A stretch of DNA of 64,000 nt, taken from NCBI RefSeq assembly GCF_947179515.1, contig NC_067491.1:3956812-4020811 (forward strand), read 5' to 3'. The first letter of the stretch is position 1. Each line of letters starts with the position of its first letter. Under the pieces are notes generated by a model. The model had not been told where the DNA came from. It searched no databases and worked only from the letters and a program-made list of their open reading frames with translations. A program made the position numbers and the translations under genes. This stretch comes from Apodemus sylvaticus (lineage: Eukaryota; Chordata; Mammalia; Rodentia; Muridae). This document shows, piece by piece, positions 22,347 to 33,790 of the stretch.

Positions 22347-23285
22347 TCATTTCTTTCCATTAAACATTAATTTATTAATTAAATCCTTGAAGGCTTGTTT
22401 TACCTGCTGATTTCTCAAGGTGTAAATAAAAGGGTTCAGCATGGGAGCAATGGAAGTATTGAGAACAGCCACCCCTTTGGTCAGCGATGCTCTTTCGTTT
22501 GCAGAAGGTTTGACATACATGAAAATGCAGCTGCCATAAGAGATGGAGATGACAATCATGTGAGAGGAGCAGGTGGAGAAAGCCTTTTTCCTCTGGCTGG
22601 CCGATGGGAACCTCAGAATGGTGCTGATGATGCAGATGTAGGACAAGATCACTAGGGCCAGGGTGAACAGCAGAGTGATGGAGGCACAATATAGACCAAA
22701 TGCCTCTAAAAGCCTTGTATCTGAACAAGACAGTTGTAACATGGGGAAGTAGTCACAGCAGAAGTGATCAATGGTATTGGAAGAACAAAAATCTAACTGG
22801 AGGATAAGCATGATTAAAGGGAAGATGCTCAGGAATCCCGCCAGCCATGAGCTGAGGACAAGGACAGTGCAGACTTTCTGATTCATGATGACAACATAGT
22901 GCAGTGGCTTGCAGATGGCCACATAGCGATCATAAGACATGGCGGTTAGAAGAAAGAACTCAGACACTCCCAGGGAAAGGAAGAAATACAACTGAGCCAA
23001 ACAGTTGTTATAGGAAATGGTCTTGACTTTAGTAATTATTGACTCCAAAAATCTAGGGATGGAAACAGTGGTGAATATAATTTCTAAGAAGGAGAAATTC
23101 TGGAGGAAAAAGTACATAGGAGTCTTTAGCTGGGAGTCCAGCAAGGTGAGAGTGATGATGGTCAGGTTTCCACACACACTCAATATGTAAGCAATGAATA
23201 AAAGGATAAAAATCACAACCTGAACCTCTGGTGTGTCTGATATGCCAGAGAGCACAAACTCAGTAACCATAGTGTGGTTTCTCAT
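22347..23285 (-). CDS. Olfactory receptor 2, OR6C-like, intact
   Basis: Second tandem paralog, 312 residues, single exon, intact. It has the same landmarks as its neighbour at 10021: NHT at 3, SVCGN in TM1, TAMSYDRYVAICKPLHY after TM3, KAFSTCSSHMIVISISYG in TM6 and PMLNPFIYTLRNQQVKQAF in TM7. The 16 residue differences from OR 1 cluster in TM4/extracellular loop 2 (LQLDFCSSNTIDHFCCD) and the last nine residues. Extracellular loop 2 and TM regions usually shape odorant choice, so a shifted ligand range is possible. A splice acceptor (ttatcaatag; AG at 23,308-23,307) lies about 22 bp before the ATG. Expected in olfactory neurons, one allele per cell as for ORs in general. Confidence 0.95.
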   Translation of the reverse strand: MRNHTMVTEFVLSGISDTPEVQVVIFILLFIAYILSVCGNLTIITLTLLDSQLKTPMYFFLQNFSFLEIIFTTVSIPRFLESIITKVKTISYNNCLAQLYFFLSLGVSEFFLLTAMSYDRYVAICKPLHYVVIMNQKVCTVLVLSSWLAGFLSIFPLIMLILQLDFCSSNTIDHFCCDYFPMLQLSCSDTRLLEAFGLYCASITLLFTLALVILSYICIISTILRFPSASQRKKAFSTCSSHMIVISISYGSCIFMYVKPSANERASLTKGVAVLNTSIAPMLNPFIYTLRNQQVKQAFKDLINKLMFNGKK

Positions 23286-23305
23286 ACTGATTTATTGTTC
23301 ATAGA

Positions 23306-23322
23306 TCTATTGATAAAAAAGA
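23306..23322 (-). promoter_or_regulatory. Predicted 3' splice acceptor of OR at 22347
   Basis: Minus strand reads cttttttatcaatag with AG at 23,308-23,307, at the same offset from the start codon as in OR 1. Confidence 0.55.
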
Positions 23323-24750
23323 AATCAAGATGTAAACACAACCTAAAAGGAAAAAAACTTTAAATACTGATATTTGCTACATTCCATGAAGTTAAACAAT
23401 AGAACATTTCCAATTTTTCTAATCTCCTATCATCCTCTGAAACAAAAAACATCTTGCTGAAGGGAAACATTTTTGTATGTGGATGTTTAAAGCCCTCTTG
23501 AGTAATTATACACCAACAGTCTACATATAGTCCTAATGTCTATGTGTGTGACATATTTTGAATTATAGATTTATATAACAATATTTTAATAGCATCTTTA
23601 TTTTTAATGTAAAACATTTTTTCTGCTTTGTCATATTGTATGCTTTCAGAACTGAATATATAACATCAAATTTCAACTTCAATACTATTTCCAGACTTCT
23701 ATAGTTTAGTAGTAGAAACTGAACTCCCAATCCTATTTATTAAACCTAAGTGCTGTCATGGTTATTTTCAACATTAATATGTGTTAAAGATAAAATTATC
23801 TTGAGGACAAAAGGAACTCATATGAAGGCTTTTTTCATCTCCAAGTGAAATAGTGGCTTCCTTCTCAAAGAATTATCAGAATGAATAAAATTATGTGTTA
23901 GAATTACTTTCTCAAACCATAGAACTCTACACTGTAACCTATATGACTTTTATCAGTCCTGTTCTCTCCTGATATTTAACAGACAACACAGAGTTTGTGA
24001 TGTGAGTTATCAAAGTTGTTGGACTACTTTCTGTGTTATATAGTTCAGCAAGTGATAAGAACTAAAGCTAATAACGGATGTTATTCAACTTTCTACTTTA
24101 GTCTTCCAAGTTTCCATGTTCTTACTCTTTAGGAATATACATTTTTTAATTAATAAGCCATCAAAACTGACAAATAACTGTTATGTGGTTTATATGACAG
24201 TTAAAATTTACTAAAATTTAAAATTAAGAATAATAAATATATGTCAATGATCAGTTCAGGATTGTAGCATTTTTCAGGTTAAAATAACCTTTCAATGATG
24301 GATAAAAAGCACTTTTTACAAATGTGAACCATGCTGTTTGGTATATATGGTACTATCATCAGATATAAAACCCTAAAGTAGTAAGCCATGACTTAAATTC
24401 TACCACTTAAAAGCATATAAATAAACATATTCCTATTATTCTTCAGAAGTTGGGTTTGTCATTCAGGTCACGCTTGCCTCTTTTAATTCTACAAAACTTG
24501 ACATAAAAAACATACATGGTGAACTACTTGTAAGGATGCTAACAGCCTCACTTAGAAATGAAAACAAATGTAGCTTTCATCTCTTTTATCTTTTCACAGG
24601 CACAGAATGTGCTATAAACACAATGTTGTCATCCTTGGAATTGTTTAAGAAAATGAAGCAATTGATACTGTTTTAAGACACTGGAAGGTAAAACATTTTG
24701 AAGGTCTCTGGATAAGATAAAATGGAAATCTGCACAAGCATAAATACAAC
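23323..24750. other. OR 2 upstream flank / probable 5' intron
   Basis: Paralogous to 10,999-12,640 but about 200 bp shorter, with a visible gap near 23,780 relative to unit 1. No coding sequence. Confidence 0.6.
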
Positions 24751-24755
24751 TTTAC

Positions 24756-25020
24756 CTTCTCTGCAAGTCTATGAATCCTTGACACACTCAACTAAAGACA
24801 AGAAGGATACAACAAGAAGTTCACAACAAGGACATAGAGATGCTGTGACTCATCTTTCTTCAACACCAAACAATATAGAGAAACGGAGAAAAATGTGTGT
24901 CAATCAATTTATAATATGCAACCTGACTTCCCTTTGGTCAAGCAATTTTCTTAATGAGTGCATGGACTCAGTCTATGCTCAGGAGATAATTTATTCTCAA
25001 TTCATTTGAGATTAGTTAAA
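24756..25020 (-). promoter_or_regulatory. Candidate noncoding first exon and promoter block of OR 2
   Basis: Same block as at 12,648-12,910, with donor GT at 24,755-24,754 on the minus strand (agaag|gtaaag). Predicted intron to 23,308 is about 1.45 kb. The 95-residue plus-strand frame across it is not kept in the paralogs. Confidence 0.4.
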
Positions 25021-25139
25021 CCCAGAATGAAAATGTCCATAAAGGATCTCCTCTTTGACAGTCTTACTGATATTTTACGAATTACTAGATTTTGCCAGTG
25101 TAAGACAGAATAGGGAACAAAAAAAATCATTATGTTGAT

Positions 25140-26570
25140 ATATTCAAGTCTTGCAAGTTCAAAACACAAAATAACAAGCATTAAATCTTGTAATTAATAT
25201 CCCAGTATTAAGAGCATATACTGGTATGGTGTAAGTCCTAAAGATTTTAGCAATGCCATCACTATAGCATCACCATCTGGATCCCACATAGGCGCTCTCT
25301 TGGGCTGACACCTCTCATTAACCACATCATTCCTGGGCAGACATTCTATATTCCTGTCCTGTCTAAACATGTTTCAGGACTCTAACACTACCACTCACTA
25401 CCTAGTTATTAATGACCACTTTTAAGTAGCACTAAGATGAAAAATATCAAATAAGACAGAAATAAATACAAAACATACAGTATAAAAAAAGAAAGAGAAC
25501 CAGGAAACTTGATATTGTAGATAAGGCTTGAGATGAGATAGAGAAAGAATTTAAGAACAGGTTTGATCTGTATTGCAATAAAGATCTCACTCATATAAGC
25601 TTCCAACTTATATAAGGAAAATCACTAAGAATTTACTGATCCTAGATAGAAAGACAAATGAAAATGCTGTAAATGTGATTCAAGAAGCTCAGTCTCCTTA
25701 CCAGGCTAGCTGCCAAATACAGAGCCATAGGTCCAGGCAATGTGTAGCAAGGAAGACCCCATGAAAAGGACCTGAGAAACCACTGGGAAGTGAAACCCAG
25801 ATTGCATTGGGACCCTAAGATGATAGAGAAGCCAGAAGCATGAGATAAATATCTGTGAAAGAAAACTACACACTGGAAGTAGGATCAGCCCAACAGAAAA
25901 TGTATATTGCAATCAACAAAGCTGGAAGGGTAGAGCTATTCCAGCCCTTTGACATTGGACATGATGCTACAGAATTTGACACTGCCTGCTGGGTTTTGAT
26001 CTTGCTCTTGAAAGGCATCTCCTGACTATGTTCCCATATCTCCATTTTCAAATAGTAATGTATACTCTGTGTCATCACACATTAGAAGAACACAACATGC
26101 TTTTATTTTACATGGGGTTACAGTTACAGGATCCCCTTGAGTTTTAGAAAAGACTTTGGTCATGGGACATTTAAACATTGGTGAGACTTTGAAAGACCAC
26201 AGAGACTTTTGAAATTGTGCTAAATACATTTTGCATTGCAATATGGCCAAAAGCCTATAAGGGTCAGGCAGTAGAGTTTGGTATTTACATTATTAAGGCA
26301 TTTGAATATTTGGTTTTCATTTGATGTGCTGTTTAAAGTAATTTAGGAAGTGTGGACTTACTGGAGGAAGTATGTTACTAGAGGATATAGTCAAGGTTTC
26401 AGAATCTAGGAGATAGGTACCCTTATTCATTTTCTGAAACTTGCTTATGGCTTTCAACGTGTTCTCTGCTTGATGCTTCAACTGCCATGTTTCTCCACTG
26501 TGGTATTGATAGACACCTATCTCTCTGGGACCTTATGCCCAAATAAATCTTTTCTTCTCATCATCCCTAT
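25140..26570. other. Unit 2 distal flank
   Basis: Paralogous to 16,600-18,000 in unit 1, here without the L1 cluster and polypyrimidine tract. Non-coding; the LTR-type repeat at its right end matches the one at 17,741-18,110. Confidence 0.65.
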
Positions 26571-26689
26571 AGCTGATCTAAAATCCACCTAACATATTCA
26601 AAGTCTACTAAACCTGTAAGAATCCAGGACAGTGGCCCCAAGGGCCACTACTCTGATTGGCCGTGATAAGAGAAACCATAATGCTGAAG

Positions 26690-28112
26690 ACATGTGCATA
26701 TCTCATTGAACACAGAGAAGCCAAACTGATGCCTAAGTAGAGCCTTCACTCCTATAGACTAGTCTTCATGGAACTGGAAGTTACTTTGTGTGCAACCAGA
26801 GAAGAAAGGCAAACACTAACAGAGCTATCAACCCTTTGCTCTACAGTGGTGACCTGCCTACATGATACACTGATTCAATGGTGACACTGCTGTGGTCTTA
26901 ACCACCTGCTATATGATTAGATTTAAGCCCAATTCCACAAGATGGAACCCATGACTGACACTGCCCATATGGCCAAAGGAACTAGGACTAGACAGGCCAT
27001 AGCCCTAAAGGAAAGCCAACTATTATTTCTCTGCTAGACAATAGCAGTGTGATGACTCCTAACTGTATCCTGCTATATCCTGTTGCATGTGATTTTTAAA
27101 GACATACTTTCTCCATTTAGCAGCTGCCCACCTATTGTATACAATGCCCAAAGACCAGTCTTTCTCAGCCATCTTCAGGAAGATTCCGCCTACAATAGAT
27201 TAGAACAGATACAGAAACCCACAACTGGGTGATGTGCAGAGAGTAAGAGACCTTGGAACACTCTATCTTTAATGAGATGTCTCCAACAAACTTCTCTCCT
27301 CAAGGCTCTGGGAACCCTGCAGAAAAGGAAACAGAAAGATTACAAGAGCTGGCATAGATGGAAGACACTAAGGAAACAACATCTTCAAGACACAGCAGGC
27401 TGACACACACATATAAACTTGCAGAGACTGTGGCAGCATGAACAGAGCCTACAGACAGCCTAGCCAGACTGAGAAGAGAAGTGGCCATGATCTCCATCCC
27501 TAAACAAGAGGCTATCTCCACTTGACAACCACTCACAAAGGACAAACAAATCTACACTGATGGAATATCATTGGTTATATGAACCACACCTAAGGGCAAG
27601 AACCATGCCCTACAGTAAATGGTCAACAAAAAGGAACTCAATATGATTTTTGGAGATATTTTATCTCAAAGCTTTTTGTGGAACTTTTTTTTTTTGCAAA
27701 TTTGATATTTAAATATGGCTTCCAAATTCATGTGTTTAGTGGGGTGTGTGTGTCTCTGTCTGTCTGTGTCTGTCTGTCTTTGTATCTTGAACTGTTTCTT
27801 TTTTTTAATGTTAGTTTTGTTCTATTCTGGTTGGATGATTGGTTGATTGGTTGTTTGTTTGGTTGGTTGTTTGTTTGGTTGTTTGGTTGGTTGGTTGGTT
27901 GGTTGGTTGGTTGGTTGGCTGTTTGGTTGGTTGGTTGGTTGGGTAGTTGGTTGGTTGGTTTGATGACCTGTTTGTTTTCAAAGCAGAGAGAGAAAGAATG
28001 CCTGAAGTTATATAAGCAGGAAAGTAGGGAAAAATCTTAGAGGAAATGAGGACCATGATAAGAATATGTTGTAAGAAAAAAACCTATTGTCATTAAAATA
28101 TTAATAAATAAG
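26690..28112 (+). repeat. Old L1 (Lx-like) 3'UTR, unit 3 copy
   Basis: Most complete copy of the L1 3'UTR that begins each tandem unit, ending with ttgtcattaaaatattaata near 28,100. It holds a tetranucleotide tract at 27,826-27,960. Confidence 0.7.
27826..27960 (+). repeat. (GGTT)n-type microsatellite
   Basis: Repeats of ggtt with gttt and gatt variants, lying in the L1 3'UTR. Open frames rich in W/L/V/G on the plus strand, and in N/Q/P/T on the minus strand, are artefacts. Confidence 0.95.
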
Positions 28113-28862
28113 CACATGAACTTTGCATTAAGGAGACAAACAATCAACGCACTAATAGGCATTTAAAGGGGTTTCTGGTGTTGGATTTTAATCTTAATTT
28201 CCTTAGTCTTCAGGTTTTTTAATGGAATAATTTCAATAGATTTTCTGAGAATTCAGTGACATTATATAAATAATTGTTCATTATGTAAGTGTTGCATACA
28301 GGCTCCAAAAAAATTGCTGTAGTGATTTTGTAATTTTTCCTTCAAATGAATTAATTCTTAACTTGGGGAAGGATGTTCACAGTGGCTGTAATTTATAAAA
28401 GGTACTGTTTATTCTAATTACTGCAAATTTAATCTTTGGCTTTTCAACATTTTTATTATTATTCATAAACTAGGCATTATGTATCAGAGATCTTATGTAC
28501 TATTCACTAATTCATGTAGCTATCAAATGTCAAATATCTTAGATCTGCTATGAAAATGTGTATTATCTATTCTAAAAAAATCTTTTATACCATGTGCTTG
28601 AATTAAACACAGGCATAGAGTAATTTCTACCTTTTAATCAGTAGGAAGCTAGTTTTTATATACTAAAACAAAATATACAATTCAATGTAATTTTAATATA
28701 TCATTTCACAATATAGTTTGAGGTAATTTTCTTACCTTGATAAAAGTTATGCTATTAATTTTAAAATATAACTTTCAAATAAGAATTCAAATAGAGTCAT
28801 AGGTGGACCATAAAACTCCCAGAAGACATTGATTGTTAAATGAAAATTTCCCTACAAGGCAT

Positions 28863-28866
<4 letters not shown>
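28113..28866. other. Unit 3 downstream flank, non-coding
   Basis: Paralog of 1,090-1,154 joined to 7,121-7,780 of unit 1, that is, the empty site of the full-length L1. Confidence 0.7.

Positions 28867-28949
<83 letters not shown>
28867..28949 (+). repeat. (TC)n(TG)n compound microsatellite
   Basis: About 52 bp of TC followed by about 30 bp of TG. The paralogous place in unit 1 (near 7,787) has only atcaaatgcctcccatg, so the tract arose or expanded after duplication. Confidence 0.97.
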
Positions 28950-28951
<2 letters not shown>

Positions 28952-29451
28952 TTTATTGACAAGAGTGAGCCCCAAAGTCCACATAACTAAACAGGCTATT
29001 ACCATTTCTCTTGGTCATCCAACATAATACATGGTGAGAATTCCAGCTCTGAGGACACATCACACCTTGACTACAGGCACTGCAGGAAATAGAGAAAACA
29101 ATCTCAAGACACCCAGGGAATTTTCTTCTGGCTACAAGTTTTCATCGTGCTGGAAAGTTCTATATAGACTGCTAGGGAGCAAACAGATCGGTGACCTTAC
29201 CTAGTGATACACACTGTATGCTGTGATACTGTATACTATACAAAAATGTGTCCATGTGTGCAATAGCAGCAAGATTGTTTGAGATAAGTAACCAGTTTAT
29301 GAATGGATTAGGGCCCTGCTTCACAGGACAAAATTATATATTTTTGCTGTAAACCTTGATAAAAACCCATAGATAGGAAGGTCATAGGTCCAAGTTGTTT
29401 TAAATGGCCACACCATCAAGTACCTTCTAAATCAGTGATTTCTCAGCCTTC

Positions 29452-29670
29452 CTAATGCTGTGACCCTTTAATACAGTGGCTCACATTGTGGTGAACCCAC
29501 CCATAAGAGGTTTTTTTACAAAAAAAAAGAATATTTTTACTACCTCATAACTGTAATTTTGCTACCATTATGAATCATAATGTAAATTTCTGTATTTTCC
29601 AATGGTCTTAGGTAACCCCTGTGAAAGGATCATTTGATCCCCAAATGACCCTTATTTTGAGAACCTCTGT
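29452..29670 (+). mobile_element. Nonautonomous hAT-type DNA transposon (URR1-like)
   Basis: Left end tctcagccttcctaatgctg and right end gacccttattttgagaacct are imperfect inverted repeats as in rodent URR1 elements; the middle has ataactgtaattttgctacc. Absent from the matching place in unit 1 (near 8,260). The family name comes from memory. Confidence 0.65.
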
Positions 29671-29769
29671 TCTAAATGTTTATGTTTATACCCATAGAAT
29701 TAAGTTCTTAGTCTTTGTCAGAAGAGCTTCTTTTGTAAGTGAGTGAGTGTCAGTGGAGAGATGCAGAAC

Positions 29770-30475
29770 TGGCCAAAGTGCAGAGAGTGACAGGGTGCTC
29801 AGACAGAAATAGTCATCTCTTTTATCCACCCTCCATCAAGGTTCACTGAACACCAAGAAAGAAGAGGTGGAAAGGCAGGAAGGGGAGAGTGGGCAGGTGG
29901 AGGAGCACCCGGGGTGGAGGAGTACCTCATAGAGGTAGGGGAAGGGAAATGGGATAGGGAGGTTCGCAAGGGAAGACTTGGAGAGGCAATAACATTTGAA
30001 ATGTAAATAAAGAAAATATCCAATAAAAGGGAAAAAAGAATGTAAGAACCAGAAGACGGGAGGCATGCTATGAGTACCATCTGCTGGACATAACATGTCT
30101 ACCACACTCACGGGGTCACAGGAGCTGTGCTGATCTGCACAAGGTCTATACAAGATAAAAACAATCAAAATTCCAGCACAGAGAAAGCAGATGCTCTCCA
30201 GACTCCTCCCCTTACTGAGGAGCTATTGGCATTGTATATTTAGTAGCATTTATAGTTTATTTAGTAGAGATTCATTGTTTTATGAGGATATAGGCACTAG
30301 TAAGTTCCCCATATACCAGAAGGTGACATCACATCTACAAACATATGGGAAGCACTAGGTGGCTTATGAACAAACAAACAAAACATGGGATGGTGAGGTT
30401 GGGAAGAAGTGATTTGGAGAAGCTGAGGGTAGATATAATTCATTGTAAACACAGGTTAAATCTTAAAAAGTGAAA
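29770..30475 (+). repeat. Old L1 3'UTR with a younger L1 3' tail inserted
   Basis: Outer sequence matches 8,399-8,890 of unit 1. Between about 29,875 and 30,035 a separate L1 3' end (ggggagagtgggcaggtgg ... tttgaaatgtaaataaag) interrupts it; unit 1 runs straight across near 8,455. Confidence 0.7.
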
Positions 30476-30854
30476 AAAAATAAGTTAAGCTGTTACCTAG
30501 TAAATTAAGGCTGAAATCAGAATCTCTATAGTCTTCTGTATGTTTAATACATGGATATATATTATGATCCATGCAATTTTATAGCATCCAAAATGGCTAT
30601 AGTAGTGATAGTATCAGCTTATGACTATGACTGAAATGATTCTGTATCTTAGTTTTCCCATTTTATAGAAAGTATTTGTATTAATTTGGCTGAAGAGATG
30701 AAAAAGCAAAACTTTAAAAGGAAGAGAGTAAGACAGAAGGCATTTAAAATTATTTGGCATGTTTTTACATACATTCCACGTAGCGTGAGATGCTTAATGT
30801 ATGATCTTTTCTCTTCCACCTGCCCAGGGGACTAATTTATTTTAATAAATTTGC
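30476..30854. other. Intergenic, nothing recognised
   Basis: AT-rich flank between repeats in unit 3; partly alignable with 8,890-8,984 of unit 1 but about four times longer. Confidence 0.4.
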
Positions 30855-31215
30855 AGTCTACTTGGCTTTAGAGATGCTCAGTGGTTAGGAGTGCTTGCTG
30901 TACAATCATGAGGAGCGGAGGAGTCTGGATATCAATAGCCACATAAAGCCTGAGCACAGTCCCTTGCTTACCTATAACCCAAGAACTGAAAGCAAGAGAA
31001 ACAAGTGGAAACTGAAACAAGGGGACAGAAACAAAATCAACTGGGCTTGTTGATGGAGATCCTAGCTGAACTGCAAGTTCAGTGAGAGTCTTCCTCAAAG
31101 GAACAAGGCAAGAGGGATAGAAGGAGACGCCAGTACTGTCCTCTGGCCTCCAAACACACAGGCGCGCACGTTCACACATATGTACATGTGTGACTATAAC
31201 ACAGGCACATAACAC
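30855..31215 (+). repeat. B4-like SINE
   Basis: Paralog of 8,985-9,335: agtggttaggagtgcttgct head, tcagtgagagtcttcctcaa and cctctggcctccaaacacac segments. Confidence 0.75.
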
Positions 31216-31454
31216 CAAATGTAAGCAAATTTTACCATTAGCATCAAATGCTTGGACACAGAGATACAATGAAAACAGGTTCTTATTCCAAAATACGGGT
31301 ATCTGTCAGATGTTCCATGACATTTTACAGTGATCCTACCTCCTCAATGATGGAATGTTTCAACACTGAGTAAACAGCACACAATACTCACACAGTTTTA
31401 AAGGGAAACATAACATGGTTACTTTCAAATCACAAAGAAAGTTCAGGGATTAGA

Positions 31455-31690
31455 GAGGAGGCTCTGTTCTCTCTGAATACACTGGTGTAATTCACAGCAC
31501 CAACATAATGGCTCACAGCCTTCAGCTACTCCACTTCCAGGAGACCCAATGCCCTTTTCTGGACTCTGTGGATACAAGGTTTGCAATAGATACCCAGCAA
31601 TGTACACAGGTATACAAGCAGGCAAAATATCCATACATACAAAATACTTTTTTAAGAAGCTAAAGCCAAGGTACTCATAATATAATTAAA
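31455..31690 (+). repeat. B3 SINE
   Basis: Paralog of 22,040-22,255 with agagaggaggctctgttctc and ggagacccaatgcccttttc. Confidence 0.8.
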
Positions 31691-32040
31691 GCTTGGTTCC
31701 TCCTTTTTACAACATCTATTTTATATAACTTACATTCATGTATGAAATATGTATATAGAAAGCTATTATATCTTGCTACAAGATAAGCATTGTATAATAT
31801 ATAACATAATTACATATTATATATAGTTATATCATGCATACTTATAAAGCTATTCTTCAATTTCTTAAAATACTGATGTGTGAATTAACTTTTGGTTTAG
31901 TTGTGAAAGTAATATTTGATTAGACATATTAAAATCCTTCTCGCTTAAGAACTCAAACTTCATTTGAAATAAAGACCGCAGGTAGGAAACACAAAGTGTT
32001 ATTTGTCCCAGTCGTCTAGAGCAGTGGTTATCACCCTAAT
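31690..32040. other. AT-rich insert specific to unit 3
   Basis: About 350 bp of very AT-rich sequence between the B3 SINE and the OR 3' end. In units 1 and 2 the same interval is only about 60 bp. No repeat family recognised. Confidence 0.45.
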
Positions 32041-32091
32041 GATTCCTCCATTTTTGAAGGGGCACAATGACATTTATGTTAACCAGTGTGT

Positions 32092-33030
32092 TCATTTGTT
32101 TCTATTAAACATTACTTTGTTAATCAAATCCTTGAAGGCTTGTTTTACCTGCTGATTTCTCAAGGTGTAAATAAAAGGGTTCAGCATGGGAGCAATTGAA
32201 GTATTGAGAACAGCCACCCCTTTGGTCAGCGATGCTCTTTCATTTGCAGAAGGTTTGACATACATGAAAATGCAGCTGCCATAAGAGATGGAGATGACAA
32301 TCATGTGAGAGGAGCAGGTGGAGAAAGCCTTTTTCCTCTGGCTGGCCGATGGGAACCTCAGAATGGTGCTGATGATGCAGATGTAGGACAAGATCACTAG
32401 GGCCAGGGTGAACAGCAGAGTAATAAACGCAAAGTAGAAGCCGATTGTCTCTAAAAACCACGTGTCTGAGCAGGAGAGCTGTAGCATGGGGAAGTAGTCA
32501 CAGCAGAAGTGATCGATGACATTCGAAGCACAAAAATCTAACTTGAGGAATAGCATGAGCAGTGGGAAGATGGTCAGGAATCCTCCCAGCCATGAGGCGA
32601 GGACAAGGACGGTGCAGACTTTCTGATTCATGATGAGGGTGTAGTGCAGTGGCTTGCAGATGGCCACATAGCGATCGTAAGACATGGCGGTTAGAAGAAA
32701 GAACTCAGACACTCCCATGGAGATGAAGAAAAATAACTGAGCCAAACAGTTGTTATAAGAGATTGACTTGACTTTAGTAATTATTGAGCCCAAAAATCTA
32801 GGGATGGAAACACTGGTGAAGATGATTTCTAAGAAGGAGAAATTCCGGAGGAAAAAGTACATAGGAGTCTTTAACTGGGAGTCCAGCAAGGTGAGAGTGA
32901 TGATGCTTAGGTTTCCACACACACTCAATATGTAAGCAAGGAATAAAAAGATAAAAATCACAACCTGAACCTCTGGTGTGTCTGATATGCCCAAGAGCAC
33001 AAACTCAGTGATCACAGAGTGGTTTTTCAT
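32092..33030 (-). CDS. Olfactory receptor 3, OR6C-like, intact
   Basis: Third tandem paralog, 312 residues, single exon, intact. Landmarks: N3HS glycosylation site, GN in TM1, LKTPMYFFLRNFSFLE, AMSYDRYVAICKPLHY, extracellular loop 2 FCASNVIDHFCCDYFPMLQLSC, KAFSTCSSH in TM6 and PMLNPFIYTLRN in TM7. By eye it differs from the gene at 22347 at 35 residues: 32 in the first 202 and three in the last seven. Residues 203-305 are identical in all three tandem genes, suggesting gene conversion. A B1 SINE sits about 19 bp upstream of its predicted splice acceptor, which could disturb 5' splicing; the coding frame itself shows no damage. Confidence 0.95.
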   Translation of the reverse strand: MKNHSVITEFVLLGISDTPEVQVVIFIFLFLAYILSVCGNLSIITLTLLDSQLKTPMYFFLRNFSFLEIIFTSVSIPRFLGSIITKVKSISYNNCLAQLFFFISMGVSEFFLLTAMSYDRYVAICKPLHYTLIMNQKVCTVLVLASWLGGFLTIFPLLMLFLKLDFCASNVIDHFCCDYFPMLQLSCSDTWFLETIGFYFAFITLLFTLALVILSYICIISTILRFPSASQRKKAFSTCSSHMIVISISYGSCIFMYVKPSANERASLTKGVAVLNTSIAPMLNPFIYTLRNQQVKQAFKDLINKVMFNRNK

Positions 33031-33050
33031 GCTAGTGTATTGCCCAAAAA

Positions 33051-33071
33051 TCTGTTAATTAAAAAATTTAA
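33051..33071 (-). promoter_or_regulatory. Predicted 3' splice acceptor of OR at 32092
   Basis: Minus strand reads aattttttaattaacag with AG at 33,053-33,052, about 21 bp before the ATG. The B1 begins at about 33,072, so only this short pyrimidine run remains beside the AG. Confidence 0.5.
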
Positions 33072-33228
33072 GCCAGGCGATGGAGGAGCACACCTTTAAT
33101 CCCAGCACTCTGGGAGGCAGAGGCAGGCGGATTTCTGAGTTCGAGGCCAGCCTGGTCTACAGTGTGAGTTCCAAGACAGCCAGGGCTACACAGAGAAACC
33201 CTGTCTTGAAAAACCAAAAAAAAAAATT
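33072..33228 (+). repeat. B1 SINE next to OR 3 splice acceptor
   Basis: Full-length, little-diverged B1: gccaggcgatggaggagcac, tcccagcactctgggaggca, gaaaccctgtcttgaaaaac, then a poly(A). Flanked by aaaaaatt at 33,061-33,068 and 33,221-33,228. Antisense to the OR. Absent from units 1 and 2. Confidence 0.95.
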
Positions 33229-33790
33229 AGTTGAAGAAAATTGAAGTTTAAATGTTGATATTACAATATCCAATGAAGTGAAATAATGGCTGTTCATTCC
33301 TATTAACCAGAAATCATCTCGTTAAATGGAAAAATATTTGTAAGGGGATATACAAAGCCCCTTCAACAATTATACAGAAAACTCTATATACAGTCATAAT
33401 TTCTATACATGTAGGGTACCTTTGAACTATAGATTTATGTAACAATATTTTAATAATATCTTCATTTCCAATATGAAACAAGTTTTCTGACTTCACATGT
33501 TATATGCTTTCTAGACTGAATATATAACATTTGATTTCAATTCTAATACTACTTTAAAACTTCTTTAGTTTATTGGTAGAAACACAAACATATTTGCTAA
33601 ACCTACATGCTGTCACGGTTATTTTTAACCTTATGTGTTGTTTTTATAATTTTTTGCTATGCGCCCAGCCTTTAGTGGCTGAGCCAGCTCTCCAGCCAGT
33701 GTGGATTGTTTTTAAATGGCCAAGGAAGTAAATGTGTTTGCAAATACCAAAAGTGAGACCAGATTTTCTTTTATTATAAAAACAAATAAA
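33229..33790. other. OR 3 upstream flank with a short B2-like scrap
   Basis: Paralogous to about 11,020-11,550 of unit 1. 33,655-33,705 (gtggctgagccagctctcca) looks like the head of a B2 on the minus strand. No gene. Confidence 0.5.

Noticed and set aside
22395..22655. Plus-strand frame antisense to OR 2
   Set aside because: Antisense shadow of the coding region with no independent support.
27678..28056. Frames over the GGTT tract
   Set aside because: Low-complexity translation of a tetranucleotide repeat.
28867..28949. CRISPR-like array or regular spaced repeats anywhere in the window
   Set aside because: All short tandem repeats seen are unspaced microsatellites; the genome is eukaryotic.
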